Shown: positions 21,055 to 30,599 of the stretch, piece by piece
Numbering within the stretch: the first letter of the stretch is position 1
How the letters are laid out: the number at the start of each line of letters is the position of its first letter
Assembly: GCF_026262505.1 (NCBI RefSeq)
Contig: NC_067205.1
Coordinates: 5,022,001 to 5,086,000 of the forward strand
DNA from: Trichomonas vaginalis G3
Lineage: Eukaryota > Parabasalia > Trichomonadida > Trichomonadidae
Reading direction: 5' to 3'
DNA: 64,000 bases
Notes under the pieces: generated by a model
Told to the model about the DNA's origin: nothing
Seen by the model: only the letters and a program-made list of their open reading frames with translations
Databases searched by the model: none
Position numbers and translations under genes: made by a program

Positions 21055-21104
21055 GGGCTAGAGGGCACGAAGTGCCTGGAAGCCCCACTACCTTTTTTTT
21101 TTTT
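21055..21104 (+). terminator. Stem-loop plus T12 after the unknown gene
   Basis: GGGCT (21055-21059) pairs with AGCCC (21081-21085) around an inner stem GGCAC-GAA-GTGCC (21064-21076). A run of 12 T follows at 21093-21104. It could terminate transcription or mark the element border; eukaryotic RNA polymerase II does not need such a structure, so the role is uncertain. Confidence 0.4.
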
Positions 21105-21250
21105 GATTTATTTTTGACGATTTGAATGGATAAAAATTTTCAGCAAGGTTTTGGTTATTTTCAAATGAAAAAAATACCCGCAATGCAACCTAATCAAATA
21201 TAATAAACCTCAAAATTTTGTTTGAATAAATTGATTACATCTTGTAATCA

Positions 21251-22309
21251 ATGAACTTCAAGGCATCCAAGCTTATATACGAAAGTTTTAGCAGCATTTT
21301 AGAGCTTGAGTACAATAGCATAATCAACTTAGGTAAATCCATTCTCATTCCATCATTCGGCCCCGACCTACTTAACATATTAATCGAGGAAAGTTTAGAG
21401 TGCTTTAAAGGTCAAAAGCCGTTAATATTATTCAACGAAAGAGCTATCGTTGTAGGGGATATTCATGGAAATTTACATGATTTACTTAGAATCCTAAAAA
21501 TTAACGGTCTCCCGCCAGATACTTATTACATTTTCTTAGGGGATTATGTTGATCGTGGGGAATACTCAATAGAAGTCATCTCACTCCTTCTTTCTCTTCA
21601 CAATTTATTTCCTGAGCAAATTTTCTTACTTCGTGGTAATCACGAAACACGTGAAACAAATGAAGTCTATGGTTTTAAAACAGATATACTCTACACATTT
21701 TCAAATACTGATCTCTGGGAACAATTCAACAATATTTTTGATTACTTTCCAATTGCAGCAATTATTAATGATACTATTTTCTGTGTTCATGGTGGCCTTT
21801 CACCTCAACTTCATTATATTGATGAAATTCGTGAATTAACCCTTCCAATGCATGATTTGCCTCCACAAGTCAATGACATGCTATGGAGCGATCCATCTGA
21901 TATGTTTGATGGATTTTCTGAAGGTGATCGAGGAATTGGATGTATTTTTGGCCAAAATATCACCCAAGATTTCTTAGACTCAAATAAATTGAAAACAATC
22001 CTTAGAGGACACCAATGTTGCTCGAATGGAGTTAGAAGTTCTCATGATGGAAAAGTTATCACTGTCTTTTCTTCATCCAATTATGAGATGACTAATAACT
22101 ACGCGGCATATTTGCGGATCGGCTCAAAAATACACATCAGAACCCTCGAGAAAGTAAAAAGAGTAAGAAAGCGAAGTGCAAATTTTCAGTCCGTTGCTCT
22201 TCCTACCGAAGAAGAAACAGGTGATTACAAGTTAACCAACATTATTTCGTACATATTCTCTTTCTTTGGAAATAAGAATAACACCATTGAGGAAACTGAA
22301 GTCCAGTGA
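21251..22309 (+). CDS. PP1/PP2A-like serine/threonine phosphatase
   Basis: 352 residues of the PPP family. All signature motifs are present: GDIHGN (69-74), GDYVDRG (97-103), RGNHE (128-132), HGGLSP, LWSDPSD and RGHQCCSNGV, followed by the NYxxxxNN-type end of the core (SSSNYEMTNNYAAYL). The two-metal active site should therefore be intact. The N-terminal 65 residues and the basic C-terminal tail (RVRKRSANFQSV) are divergent and may set regulatory-subunit choice. It is closest in motif spelling to PP1-like enzymes, of which trichomonads have many. It is the first cellular gene right of the virus-like element. Confidence 0.92.
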   Translation: MNFKASKLIYESFSSILELEYNSIINLGKSILIPSFGPDLLNILIEESLECFKGQKPLILFNERAIVVGDIHGNLHDLLRILKINGLPPDTYYIFLGDYVDRGEYSIEVISLLLSLHNLFPEQIFLLRGNHETRETNEVYGFKTDILYTFSNTDLWEQFNNIFDYFPIAAIINDTIFCVHGGLSPQLHYIDEIRELTLPMHDLPPQVNDMLWSDPSDMFDGFSEGDRGIGCIFGQNITQDFLDSNKLKTILRGHQCCSNGVRSSHDGKVITVFSSSNYEMTNNYAAYLRIGSKIHIRTLEKVKRVRKRSANFQSVALPTEEETGDYKLTNIISYIFSFFGNKNNTIEETEVQ

Positions 22310-22821
22310 TCGAATAATCGATGAAATGATGCAGAATAACAACGAAATTTTTCTCATTAGAATTGTTTGTTATGAATAAACCATGTATGATATAAAACTT
22401 AAGATCATTTTCTATAGGAGAATTTAAATTTTTGTTGATCCGAATTGAAAGAAAAAAAGTCAATCAAAATTAGGATTGAAAAGCCCATTATATTATAAGA
22501 AAGATATAAAATTATAAATGGCATAAAAAATTAAATATTGGTGGAATTGAGGACTTCGTAAATCGATCGTAAGTTAAGTGAGGGGAATCGAATAATATTG
22601 AATTGCATGTGATGCTTATTATAATATTTCGAAATGACTGAAAACCTCGTAAAATTGATTAAAATCTTATAAAAATGATAAAATCCGAAGGGCTGTATGT
22701 ATATAAAAGATCCGCTCTGAATAAATATTAAGGGCAGGAGGTTTGAAAATAAAAAATAACTTTTGAAATTTTATATATTAGCTTTTTATTTTGTAGATAT
22801 TTACAATAATTTGTAATGTTG
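22310..22821. other. Intergenic, no gene seen
   Basis: AT-rich spacer between the phosphatase and the foldback element. No supported frame or RNA. Confidence 0.4.
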
Positions 22822-23884
22822 TAAACAGAAATTCATCAAAAGTGACACCTCAGAAAAGCTAAAATATTGAATTTTTGGAACTTTTGATAGAGCACGTTTT
22901 TAAATATTAATTAAAGTAAATGTATATTTTGTAAAGATTCTTTTTAATAAAAAAATAAAATTTTGAAGAAGAACACAAAATCTTCTGAAAAATAATATCA
23001 CATAAACTCATATTATTTTCTAATATATAACTATTTTATATAAAAATCAAATTCAATGATCTTAAAAGCGAAGGATAAACCTCAAAATTTACGAATATAA
23101 TGAGTGGGAATATAATGCTTATCTATCATAAAACCATATGAAATATCAATTTTTGCTTTACGCCTAATTTTTGACGACAATTAGCAAAAAATGTTAAATG
23201 TTAACACTCAGTCCATTTGAATATGAAAAATAAAATTGACTTTGATTAAATGTTTTTATTTATCATGCAATTCTTCTTGCGACCAAAGATTTGAATAAAA
23301 CTTCAAAAAATAAGATAGCTTAAAAAATAATATACGGTAGTGTTTACTAATAGATGAATAGTATATAAATTCTATTAAAATGGATTTGATCCAAAAAATA
23401 TATAAAATTTGATCATAAATAAAATCGTTTTAAATTACTTCTTCATTTAAATTATAACAATTTTATTTTTCATATTCAAATGGACTGAGTGTTAACATTT
23501 AACATTTTTTGCTAATTGTCGTCAAAAATTAGGCGTAAAGCAAAAATTGATATTTCATATCGTTTTATGATAGATAAGCATTATATTCCCACTCATTATA
23601 TTCGGAAATTTTGAGGTTTATCCTTCGCTTTTAAGATCATTGAATTTGATTTTTATATAAAATAGTTATATATTAGAAAATAATATGAGTTTATGTGATA
23701 TTATTTTTCAGAAGATTTCATTCTATATGCCTATAAAAAGTACTCTCAAAACTAACTTTTTCCTAATTATAATTAAATCTAGAATATTGTATTATGCTTA
23801 GTATTATTTCATTTTTCTCATTCAATTTAGAATTTACAAATGTAAAAAAATTGAGAGCTGTCACTTTTGATGAATTTCTGTTTA
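22822..23884. mobile_element. Foldback element with nested inverted repeats
   Basis: Outer arms are perfect 26-base inverted repeats (22822-22847 and 23859-23884) ending inward in AAAAGTGACA. Inside them lie long inverted repeats of 261 bases each (22978-23238 and 23458-23718), nearly identical with only about two mismatches seen, around a 219-base spacer. There is no coding capacity. No target duplication was found next to the outer arms. The structure fits a foldback or non-autonomous Mutator-like element. Confidence 0.7.
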
Positions 23885-24398
23885 TTACAGTAACAATAAA
23901 AAATCCTCAATAATATATTACCACAATTTTTTGAATAAAACTAATTGGTCTTAGTTCAATATGATATCTGAACAATTTTAAGTAACAATTGCGTGATTTG
24001 AAGATTAAAATAAAATTGAATTAAGAAAAATTTTTTGGAAAATACTCATAATAATTATATCAGTTTATAATTATTATAATTTACAATCATTCGCTAATTC
24101 AATAAATAATTTTGAAAATGCAAAATCAAAAGTTACGATTATTCATTGAAAACAATCGATCGAGAAATTAATGAGATTTTCATATTTTTATTTACCAATT
24201 CTTGTTTATTAAGATTTAATGAACTATTGCCAGTTCTACTAACCTCATTGAAAATTTTCTCCCTCAAAACTATTAATTCAAACTTATACTTAAAGTTTAA
24301 AAATACTCATTACATTTTATTATACATTTTCTTATTTTCCAGTAAAATTGTTTTAAATCACATCTGAAAAAAAGATTTAAAACCATTTTTCTCTTTGC
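23885..24398. other. Intergenic, no gene seen
   Basis: AT-rich spacer. A 73-codon Leu/Phe/Asn-rich frame at 24146-24367 has the composition of random AT-rich DNA and is not called. Confidence 0.4.
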
Positions 24399-24914
24399 AT
24401 GCCAAGAATCCAAGGTAATAACGAAAATAAATTCCTTAGACTCATGGTCACGCCCGATGTTTATAACGCAGAAATCATTAATTGCGTTCCTGTCAGAAGA
24501 CCCCTTGATGTCCCTTCGACAATCATCAAATTAGGCAAAGTTCTCTCGCATTCGGGCTGCGTTTGCAAGACTACAAGAGGATACGTCCTTATTGAGTACA
24601 TGTCAAGCAACCAGGTCTTTGTTTCCAAAGTCTATAACTATCAAAATGGAATGCACGAGTTCAATTTCAAGAAATATCACTTTATCCTTGATGATGACAA
24701 ACCACAGGAGCCAAAAGAAAAATGCACTGTTCGCCAATTCGCTGAAAAGATGATTGAGTACACCAAAAACAAACAATTCGATACTTTCAGCCACAATTGC
24801 CATCATGCAAGATATGATACAATGAATTTCTATGGAATGAAATCTGATAACCCAGATGCTGGTAAATTCAATCTCTTCTATCAAGGTTTCGTTGACTACT
24901 TCACCAAGAAATAA
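24399..24914 (+). CDS. Small LRAT/NlpC-P60-like (papain-fold) protein
   Basis: 171 residues, intact, with ATG 24399. A histidine strand SHSGCVCKTTRGYVLIEYM (about residues 50-69) is followed about 70 residues later by FDTFSHNCHHARYDTMNFYG. A His-containing strand before a helix starting N-C-H is the arrangement of circularly permuted papain-fold proteins (LRAT, DUF778/TMEM222 and NlpC relatives), in which the Cys of the NC motif is the nucleophile. The assignment rests on this pattern and the spacing only. Such proteins act on acyl or amide bonds, some on membranes. No signal peptide or membrane segment is seen. Confidence 0.4.
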   Translation: MPRIQGNNENKFLRLMVTPDVYNAEIINCVPVRRPLDVPSTIIKLGKVLSHSGCVCKTTRGYVLIEYMSSNQVFVSKVYNYQNGMHEFNFKKYHFILDDDKPQEPKEKCTVRQFAEKMIEYTKNKQFDTFSHNCHHARYDTMNFYGMKSDNPDAGKFNLFYQGFVDYFTKK

Positions 24915-25312
24915 GTCCTAGATTTTCCATCCATTTATTTATTATCTATTTGTTTGTAGTTATCAGTTATTATTTGGAATTTTAATTGATAAAATTTTAT
25001 TATGAATTGAATTAATAACTTCTCTATTTTGCTTTTTTCTTTTTCAATATATTTCTTTAAACTCCGGCCCTTGCACTCCTTATAATTCCTGAAATTGTTA
25101 CACATAAATGTATAGCGCTTATCATTATTACATTATTGAACCATATTTGATTCATATACAGAATCATTGGGAAATGCTGTAAAATCTTTTATTTTATTTT
25201 CTATTGGATTTTAAAACGCATCATAATCTTTTAATTTTTATTGAAATTAAACCTATTCTTCTAGTTATTAATAAATTATCTACTATTTTATCTTTTGATT
25301 TTTTATCATTTT
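24915..25312. other. Intergenic, no gene seen
   Basis: AT-rich spacer of about 400 bases up to the Mutator-like repeat. Confidence 0.4.
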
Positions 25313-25666
25313 GAGTAGGGGTAATTTTAGCTAAAAGTGACACACCCATGAAGGGTGTGATTACCGATCGGTAATTTCGACAGTTTAGAATTTAAAATTT
25401 TTTATGGAACTGTTGCGAGTTTCATAAAGAATTTAAGGAATATAAGCAAAGATTTGAATCAAAATCTTAGACCTAAGCCGCTCGATTCGCTCGCGGCTTC
25501 CGCGAATTACAGATCAGCAAAGATTTGAATCAAAATCTTCGAACTAAGCCGATCGCTTCGCTCGCGGCTTTCTTTATTATTTTAAATTTGCATATTTCCA
25601 TCAAAAGTTCATAAGGTAAAAAATTTCGTTTATTTTTACTAAGAAAAAAAAGGTTTTTGATAATAA

Positions 25667-26264
25667 ATTTATTTTATTTCGAAAAAGTAGCAATAATCGT
25701 AAAAGGGTATTGATAGGCTTGCTAAAGTAACTAATTTTAGCTGTCAAATACTTTTGTATTTTGAAGTAAATTAGTATAAATTTGTTTTTACTTTTATTTC
25801 GAAAAAGTAACAATAATTGTAAAAGGGTATTGATAGGCTTGCTAAAGTAACTAATTTTAGCTGTCAAATACTTTTGTATTTTGAAGTAAATTAGTATAAA
25901 TTTGTTTTGACTTTTATTTCGAAAAAGTAACAATAATTGTAAAAGGGTATTGATAGGCTTACTAAAGTAACTAATTTTAGCTGTCAAATACTTTTGTATT
26001 TTGAAGTAAATTAGTATAAATTTGTTTTGACTTTTATTTCGAAAAAGTAACAATAATTGTAAAAGGGTATTGATAGGCTTGCTAAAGTAACTAATTTTAG
26101 CTGTCAAATACTTTTGTATTTTGAAGTAAATTAGTATAAATTTGTTTTGACTTTTATTTCGAAAAAGTAACAATAATTGTAAAAGGGTATTGATAGGCTT
26201 GCTAAAGTAACTAATTTTAGCTGTCAAATACTTTTGTATTTTGAAGTAAATTAGTATAAATTTG
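25667..26264. repeat. Tandem 120-base repeat, five units
   Basis: The unit starts at TTATTTCGAAAAAGTA and recurs at exact 120-base steps (GAAAAAG at 25681, 25801, 25921, 26041 and 26161). Because 120 is a multiple of three, one minus-strand frame stays open as a 40-residue repeat; it is not taken as a gene. Confidence 0.9.
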
Positions 26265-26305
26265 ATATTATTTTAACTCCCTTTGAAAACCTCAATTTTC
26301 CATAC

Positions 26306-26367
26306 AGAGGGAACGGGAATAGCATCCAATATTCCCTGAGAATGGTTGCGCATTCTCAGTTCCCTCT
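26306..26367. other. Three-way-junction fold in the element
   Basis: The outer stem AGAGGGAAC/GTTCCCTCT (26306-26314 with 26359-26367) encloses two perfect hairpins with no unpaired bases between: GGGAAT/ATTCCC (26315-26336) and TGAGAATG/CATTCTCA (26337-26358). It is identical in copy 2. Confidence 0.75.
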
Positions 26368-26504
26368 ATATTTCGAACGAAGCTCTCATCGGTCTTTTTT
26401 TTTAATACTAAACGTTTTTTTCCTGTCACTTTTAGCTAAAATTTGGGTTTGCCAAAAAATATCCTCTTTCAAAAATACGTTTTTTATGACGAAAAATTTT
26501 AAAA

Positions 26505-28190
26505 ATGGCGGAAACTGAGGCAGAGAAGAAGGGCGATGCTCCTAACTCTGGTCTCAACATATCGCCAACTATAGATATTAAACAGAAAATCATCGATGGA
26601 AGTGAGAAAATAGAATTTAGCTCAAGAGAAGACGAAACTCCAGCTTCAGATCAAATAAAAATCGAAGAAGTCGTCAAACCCGATCAACAAGATGAATTAG
26701 AAAAGCCTGAAGATGAACCGACTGAAGAACAAGTTAAAGGGCTCCTTGATCCAATAAAAAACGAGATAATAGAACAAGCTGCTATTGCTTTAACTCCTAA
26801 TAATGAGGAAGAAAAGCCTAAAGAAGAAGAACAGAAAAGTCCTACAGCTCTCTCTGGAATTTTGCAAAAACCCGCTCAACAAATTGTCGAAAAACAAGAA
26901 AATCATACGGAAGAAAAACAACCAGAAGAAGAACCTAAACCTGAAAATGAAGATCAATCTGATAACGAAATGTTACAAATTAATATTGATGATAAAATCA
27001 AAGAAATTCCAAAACAAATCAATGAAGAAATGGCTGCCGAAAAATCAAAAGACGAAACTGATGAGAAAAAAGACGATCTATCCTTCTTCAACGATACTTT
27101 TCAAACAGAAACGAAAAAAGTTACTGAAGCAAGCAATCAATCTGAATCAGAAGCCTCAGAACCTGTTGAAAGTGAACAGCCTCCTCCTCGTGAGGAACAA
27201 AAAACTCAAAAGACTGCAAAAAGAGAAGAAATTCATTTCGATTCTAAACCAAAAAGAAAACGTGCTAAGAGCGTTTTCGGTGATGAACCAATGCCTTATA
27301 CAGAAAACGACTTAGAAATGGCTTACAATGCTTTTGTAAAAAAGAACGAACTACCACCTTTCTTAATGAGAGATTATGTGATCGATTATGCTCGTGTTCA
27401 TGCTCTTAAAGCAGCAATTGCTGAAAATTACGATGAAGCAGCGAGAAGAGAGAAAATTGTTGATAATATTGTTGCTGCCTTTAACAATGACCAAGGACAG
27501 TTCGATACTGATACGAAACTGGGCAGTCTTGAGCATAGATTGCAGTTCGCTCGCGATCAGAAACAGAAAATTCATTCAAAATATTTACAGCAAATAGAAG
27601 ACCTCAAAACCAATGAAAAGAAGAGAATGGAACAGCTTGTTGCATATCATAACCAAGAAATTGAAGATTTCCAAGCAGATTGTCAGACTCCTGATTTTCT
27701 TCTCAAATTTTCAAAGCCTTCTCTCAAATTATTACAGTTACGGAAACAACAGAAAAACTTAGCCCTTGCACATGACTTCGACGGTGCCAAATCTATCAAA
27801 TCTACCGCTGATCGCTTGCAGGCTGCTGAAACAGCCGCAGCAAGAGACAGAGCGGCAGATTCAGTGAAATTAAAGTATAAAGACATTGTAGAGAGGCATG
27901 AAAGGGCAATTAAGTGTCAGAGACTCAACTCTCAGAGAAAGATAACAGAGAAAGAAACACAAATGAAGTGTGAATTAGATTCATATGACAAATTAATAAA
28001 ACAGCTATTGGATAAGATCAGAGAAGCTAAGAATGGCAAAGTAACGACTCTTCCTTCTCTATCTACTGGTCGTCCAATACCTCTTAGCGCTAATAAAAAG
28101 ATTTCTCAGTTCAGGAGGTCTTCTGCCAAAGCAAAGCTTGACGTGAAGCTTGGTAATATTAATAAGATATTGGGTTTGTATGTGAAATGA
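26505..28190 (+). CDS. Acidic N-terminus plus coiled-coil protein
   Basis: 561 residues, ATG 26505. Residues 1-245 are low-complexity, acidic and Lys/Gln-rich (EEEKPKEEEQKSPTALSGIL) and end in a basic patch (DSKPKRKRAKSVFG). Residues 255-510 form a long helical region beginning MPYTENDLEMAYNAFVKKN, with EHRLQFARDQKQKIHSKY, LALAHDFDGAKSIKSTADR and MKCELDSYDKLIKQLLDKI. The tail is Ser/Arg/Lys-rich. Proteins of this layout form large families in trichomonads, but no function is known to me. The start lies 51 bases from the end of the Mutator-like element, whose terminal repeat carries an initiator-like TCACTTTT about 80 bases upstream. Confidence 0.75.
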   Translation: MAETEAEKKGDAPNSGLNISPTIDIKQKIIDGSEKIEFSSREDETPASDQIKIEEVVKPDQQDELEKPEDEPTEEQVKGLLDPIKNEIIEQAAIALTPNNEEEKPKEEEQKSPTALSGILQKPAQQIVEKQENHTEEKQPEEEPKPENEDQSDNEMLQINIDDKIKEIPKQINEEMAAEKSKDETDEKKDDLSFFNDTFQTETKKVTEASNQSESEASEPVESEQPPPREEQKTQKTAKREEIHFDSKPKRKRAKSVFGDEPMPYTENDLEMAYNAFVKKNELPPFLMRDYVIDYARVHALKAAIAENYDEAARREKIVDNIVAAFNNDQGQFDTDTKLGSLEHRLQFARDQKQKIHSKYLQQIEDLKTNEKKRMEQLVAYHNQEIEDFQADCQTPDFLLKFSKPSLKLLQLRKQQKNLALAHDFDGAKSIKSTADRLQAAETAAARDRAADSVKLKYKDIVERHERAIKCQRLNSQRKITEKETQMKCELDSYDKLIKQLLDKIREAKNGKVTTLPSLSTGRPIPLSANKKISQFRRSSAKAKLDVKLGNINKILGLYVK

Positions 28191-28739
28191 TTTTTTTATA
28201 AAAATGTTTATTTGATTCTATGGTAATAACAATATTTTTTTTCTAATATATTAAAATCATCTGAACCAACGATGCAAACCATTTGACATATCCCAATTAA
28301 CTTCAAAACGCTTGTCCAATTAAATCAACAAACATGAATAATTTTTTATTGTTCAGATGTTTTGCGAGATTATGTAATTTCTTTCATAGAAATAAATCTC
28401 ATACATTAATGGAAATTGCATCATATGTCCATTTATGATATAAAATGAACTTTCTTGAATAAATATTACATTCATTTTAAAATATCTTAAAGAAAGAAGC
28501 CATTTGAAACAGAAACCAAAAGATATGCTTTTGCTATTTCTGAGAGTACATTGTTGTAATGAATATAGTTGCAAGGCGAGTGAGAAAATTGCAAAAAAAC
28601 ATTTCCGATAGAAATTGTACGTTAGGCTTTGAATTATTGTTAATTCGTATCTTCGAGAAGTATGGAATAATTCAAGAATAAAGAATTTGAAATATAAAAT
28701 AAAAACGTGACAGCTTCTTTTGTTGGAACTCTTAGTCCA
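28191..28739. other. Intergenic, no gene seen
   Basis: AT-rich spacer of about 550 bases between two coiled-coil genes. Confidence 0.4.
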
Positions 28740-30599
28740 ATGTCAAAGGTCCTGATTAATTATTTAAAGAAACAAGTTGAGGAGCTACGTAATCAGAACA
28801 GCCAGCTTGTGCTGGAAAATGAACAATTAAAAACAACACTCAAGAATTCAGCGCCAACAACTCCGAAGAAACAAGATAAGCAGAATGTTGAAGAAATAAA
28901 GAAGTCCGCAAAAGAATTTGATGATCTAGTTTACTGTAATACTCAACTCGCCCTCGCAAACGAAGCTCTCGCAGATACAATTGAACAGCTAAAAGAAGAG
29001 CTTGCAGCAACGAGGAAGAACGAAGATAGCACTATTGGCGAGTATAAGACCGATCAGTTCATTGCCAAAGTCCAAGAAGAGATGAGAAAAGAAAAATTAA
29101 ATTCCGATAAATTAGCAGAGGAAAACAAAGAACTTAAAACATTGTTATTAGAGCAAAACGAAAAACTCAAGAAACTAAGAGCAAATTCACCAAAGAAATC
29201 AAACGAAAAAGGAAAAAATCAAGAATTAATCAAAGCTTTGCATCTTGATCCAGATACGGCCAAATACATCAACGAACTACCTGATGCTAAGGGCTTCGCT
29301 CAAATTCAAACTATCATCAACCAAATTAACGAAAAAAGTAAATTACAATATGAAGTCTTAAATGGCGTTCTTTTCGAGTTAAAGAAATTAATGGAAGCAG
29401 AAATGAATACTCCTGGTACTCGTGATCGGTTATTCATTGATTTCGTCGATCAAAATATTAAAATTCACGGAGGAGGCAAACAAATCGCTCTTCTTACAGG
29501 AACAAACCTTTCAAACAGAGCTGTCCCTTTGGAGAAGTTCATAGACAAAGAAGATCCTCTTTACCAGCTTTTTATCGCTCAATTTTTGTTATCATGCAAA
29601 TTAATCAAACAAAACTCGCGTTACACCGAAGAATTCGAGCGTATTAACAAAGAAATGGCCAAGCATGGCATGAAGGACATCAGTGAACTTGAAAACGTCA
29701 TAGTTTCTTCGATGAATAATGAAGATGAAAATGATTCTTTATTAGAACGGAACGCAAAGGTCACAGAAACGAACAGATTATTATCAGCAGAGAACACACA
29801 GCTCGCAGACCATCTTGCAGAGCTTTCCAAGGATCATTCATCATTATCATTAAAATTAACAGAGAAAGACAAACAAATAGACACTCTTAAGAAGATGAAC
29901 TCGCTTCTTAAAGGAGAAAATGAAGATCAGAAGGCTCAAATCACTCAGTTAATGGATCAAATTTCGAATATAAGTAATCCAATCACAATTAAGTCCCATT
30001 CTGACATTATATCAGCAGGAATTGTTGATGATTTGAGGAATAAAGTTTCTAAGCTTCAATCAAAGGTCAGACAACTGAAAAGGAAGCAAAGAAACGAAAT
30101 TTCCGAGTTAACAGGAATTTATGAGTCCCAGAGGATGTCGTTATCACAGAGTGCTGAAATATATCTATCGCAGGCATCAGCTGAAGCCAGGAAACTCCCA
30201 GAAGACCTTCAAAAGTCAAATCTCGACATAATGAGGAAATCTAATGAAATAGAAGACCTCAGACGCCAAATTGATAGTCTAAAGAGAGGAAAGGCAACAT
30301 TAGAAGCGCAGTTAAACGAATCAGAAAGGAAGAATTCCAAATTATTACAAAGTTCTCAAGAAAAAGAGATCCAGTTTGCAAAAGAACTCGCTGAAAAGCA
30401 GAGGGAAGATAAAAGGAAGACGAAAGAGTTGAAACAGTCCGCTGTTTGGCCTTTCCTTTGCGCTGCAAACATGGTCGCTTTGGAATATGGAATTAGCGTT
30501 GATGATATCAATGATTTCGCTAGAGTAATGCAATTGGCAAAGAAAGATATTAGCAATTTGAGATACTTCCAACAAAACTCTGTTAAATTTACGAAATAA
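28740..30599 (+). CDS. Long coiled-coil protein
   Basis: 619 residues from ATG 28740 (MSKVLINYLKKQVEELRNQN). A GTG-initiated extension to 28707 is unlikely. Heptad-rich helices run over residues 5-145, 325-410 and 430-560. A less charged middle (ALHLDPDTAKYINELPDAKG, TPGTRDRLFIDFVDQNIKI) may be a small folded domain. The end (WPFLCAANMVALEYGISVDD) is a hydrophobic helix pair. It is probably a cytoskeletal or flagellar-apparatus structural protein, as is usual for such coiled coils in flagellates. No family name is supported. Confidence 0.75.
   Translation: MSKVLINYLKKQVEELRNQNSQLVLENEQLKTTLKNSAPTTPKKQDKQNVEEIKKSAKEFDDLVYCNTQLALANEALADTIEQLKEELAATRKNEDSTIGEYKTDQFIAKVQEEMRKEKLNSDKLAEENKELKTLLLEQNEKLKKLRANSPKKSNEKGKNQELIKALHLDPDTAKYINELPDAKGFAQIQTIINQINEKSKLQYEVLNGVLFELKKLMEAEMNTPGTRDRLFIDFVDQNIKIHGGGKQIALLTGTNLSNRAVPLEKFIDKEDPLYQLFIAQFLLSCKLIKQNSRYTEEFERINKEMAKHGMKDISELENVIVSSMNNEDENDSLLERNAKVTETNRLLSAENTQLADHLAELSKDHSSLSLKLTEKDKQIDTLKKMNSLLKGENEDQKAQITQLMDQISNISNPITIKSHSDIISAGIVDDLRNKVSKLQSKVRQLKRKQRNEISELTGIYESQRMSLSQSAEIYLSQASAEARKLPEDLQKSNLDIMRKSNEIEDLRRQIDSLKRGKATLEAQLNESERKNSKLLQSSQEKEIQFAKELAEKQREDKRKTKELKQSAVWPFLCAANMVALEYGISVDDINDFARVMQLAKKDISNLRYFQQNSVKFTK

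Larger units (their letters stand above)
9864..21105. mobile_element. Decayed Maverick/Polinton-like element, both ends undefined
   Basis: The block contains a packaging ATPase remnant, an SF3-type helicase, a double-jelly-roll-like major capsid protein, a probable minor capsid protein, and several compact genes that abut or overlap by a few bases. It is denser in genes and less AT-rich than its flanks. Most reading frames are broken by frameshifts or stops. DNA polymerase B, integrase and cysteine protease, the other Maverick hallmarks, are not visible; they may lie in the gap or be deleted. No terminal inverted repeat could be recognised. The right limit is placed after the hairpin and T tract at 21.05-21.10 kb only by context. 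Confidence 0.75.
25313..26453. mobile_element. Mutator-like non-autonomous element, copy 1
   Basis: An element of 1,141 bases almost identical to 55510-56531 in the same orientation. Near both ends the inverted motif TTTTAGCTAAAAGTGACA is found, with weaker complementarity outside it. Inside, from left to right: a hairpin (CACACCC/GGGTGTG) and the palindrome ATTACCGATCGGTAAT (25360-25375), two 70-base repeats with GC-rich hairpins (25440-25573), five tandem 120-base units, and a folded GC-rich segment (26306-26367). No target duplication is seen for this copy. The right end lies 51 bases from the next gene's ATG. It has no transposase. Confidence 0.7.

Noticed and set aside
25601-26227. Minus-strand frame of 208 codons with five 40-residue repeats (also 55798-56304)
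   Set aside because: The frame is open only because the DNA repeat is 120 bases long; composition is that of AT-rich repeat DNA and it starts outside any promoter.
25667-26264. Possible CRISPR array because of regular repeat spacing
   Set aside because: The units are contiguous 120-base repeats without distinct spacers and the genome is eukaryotic.
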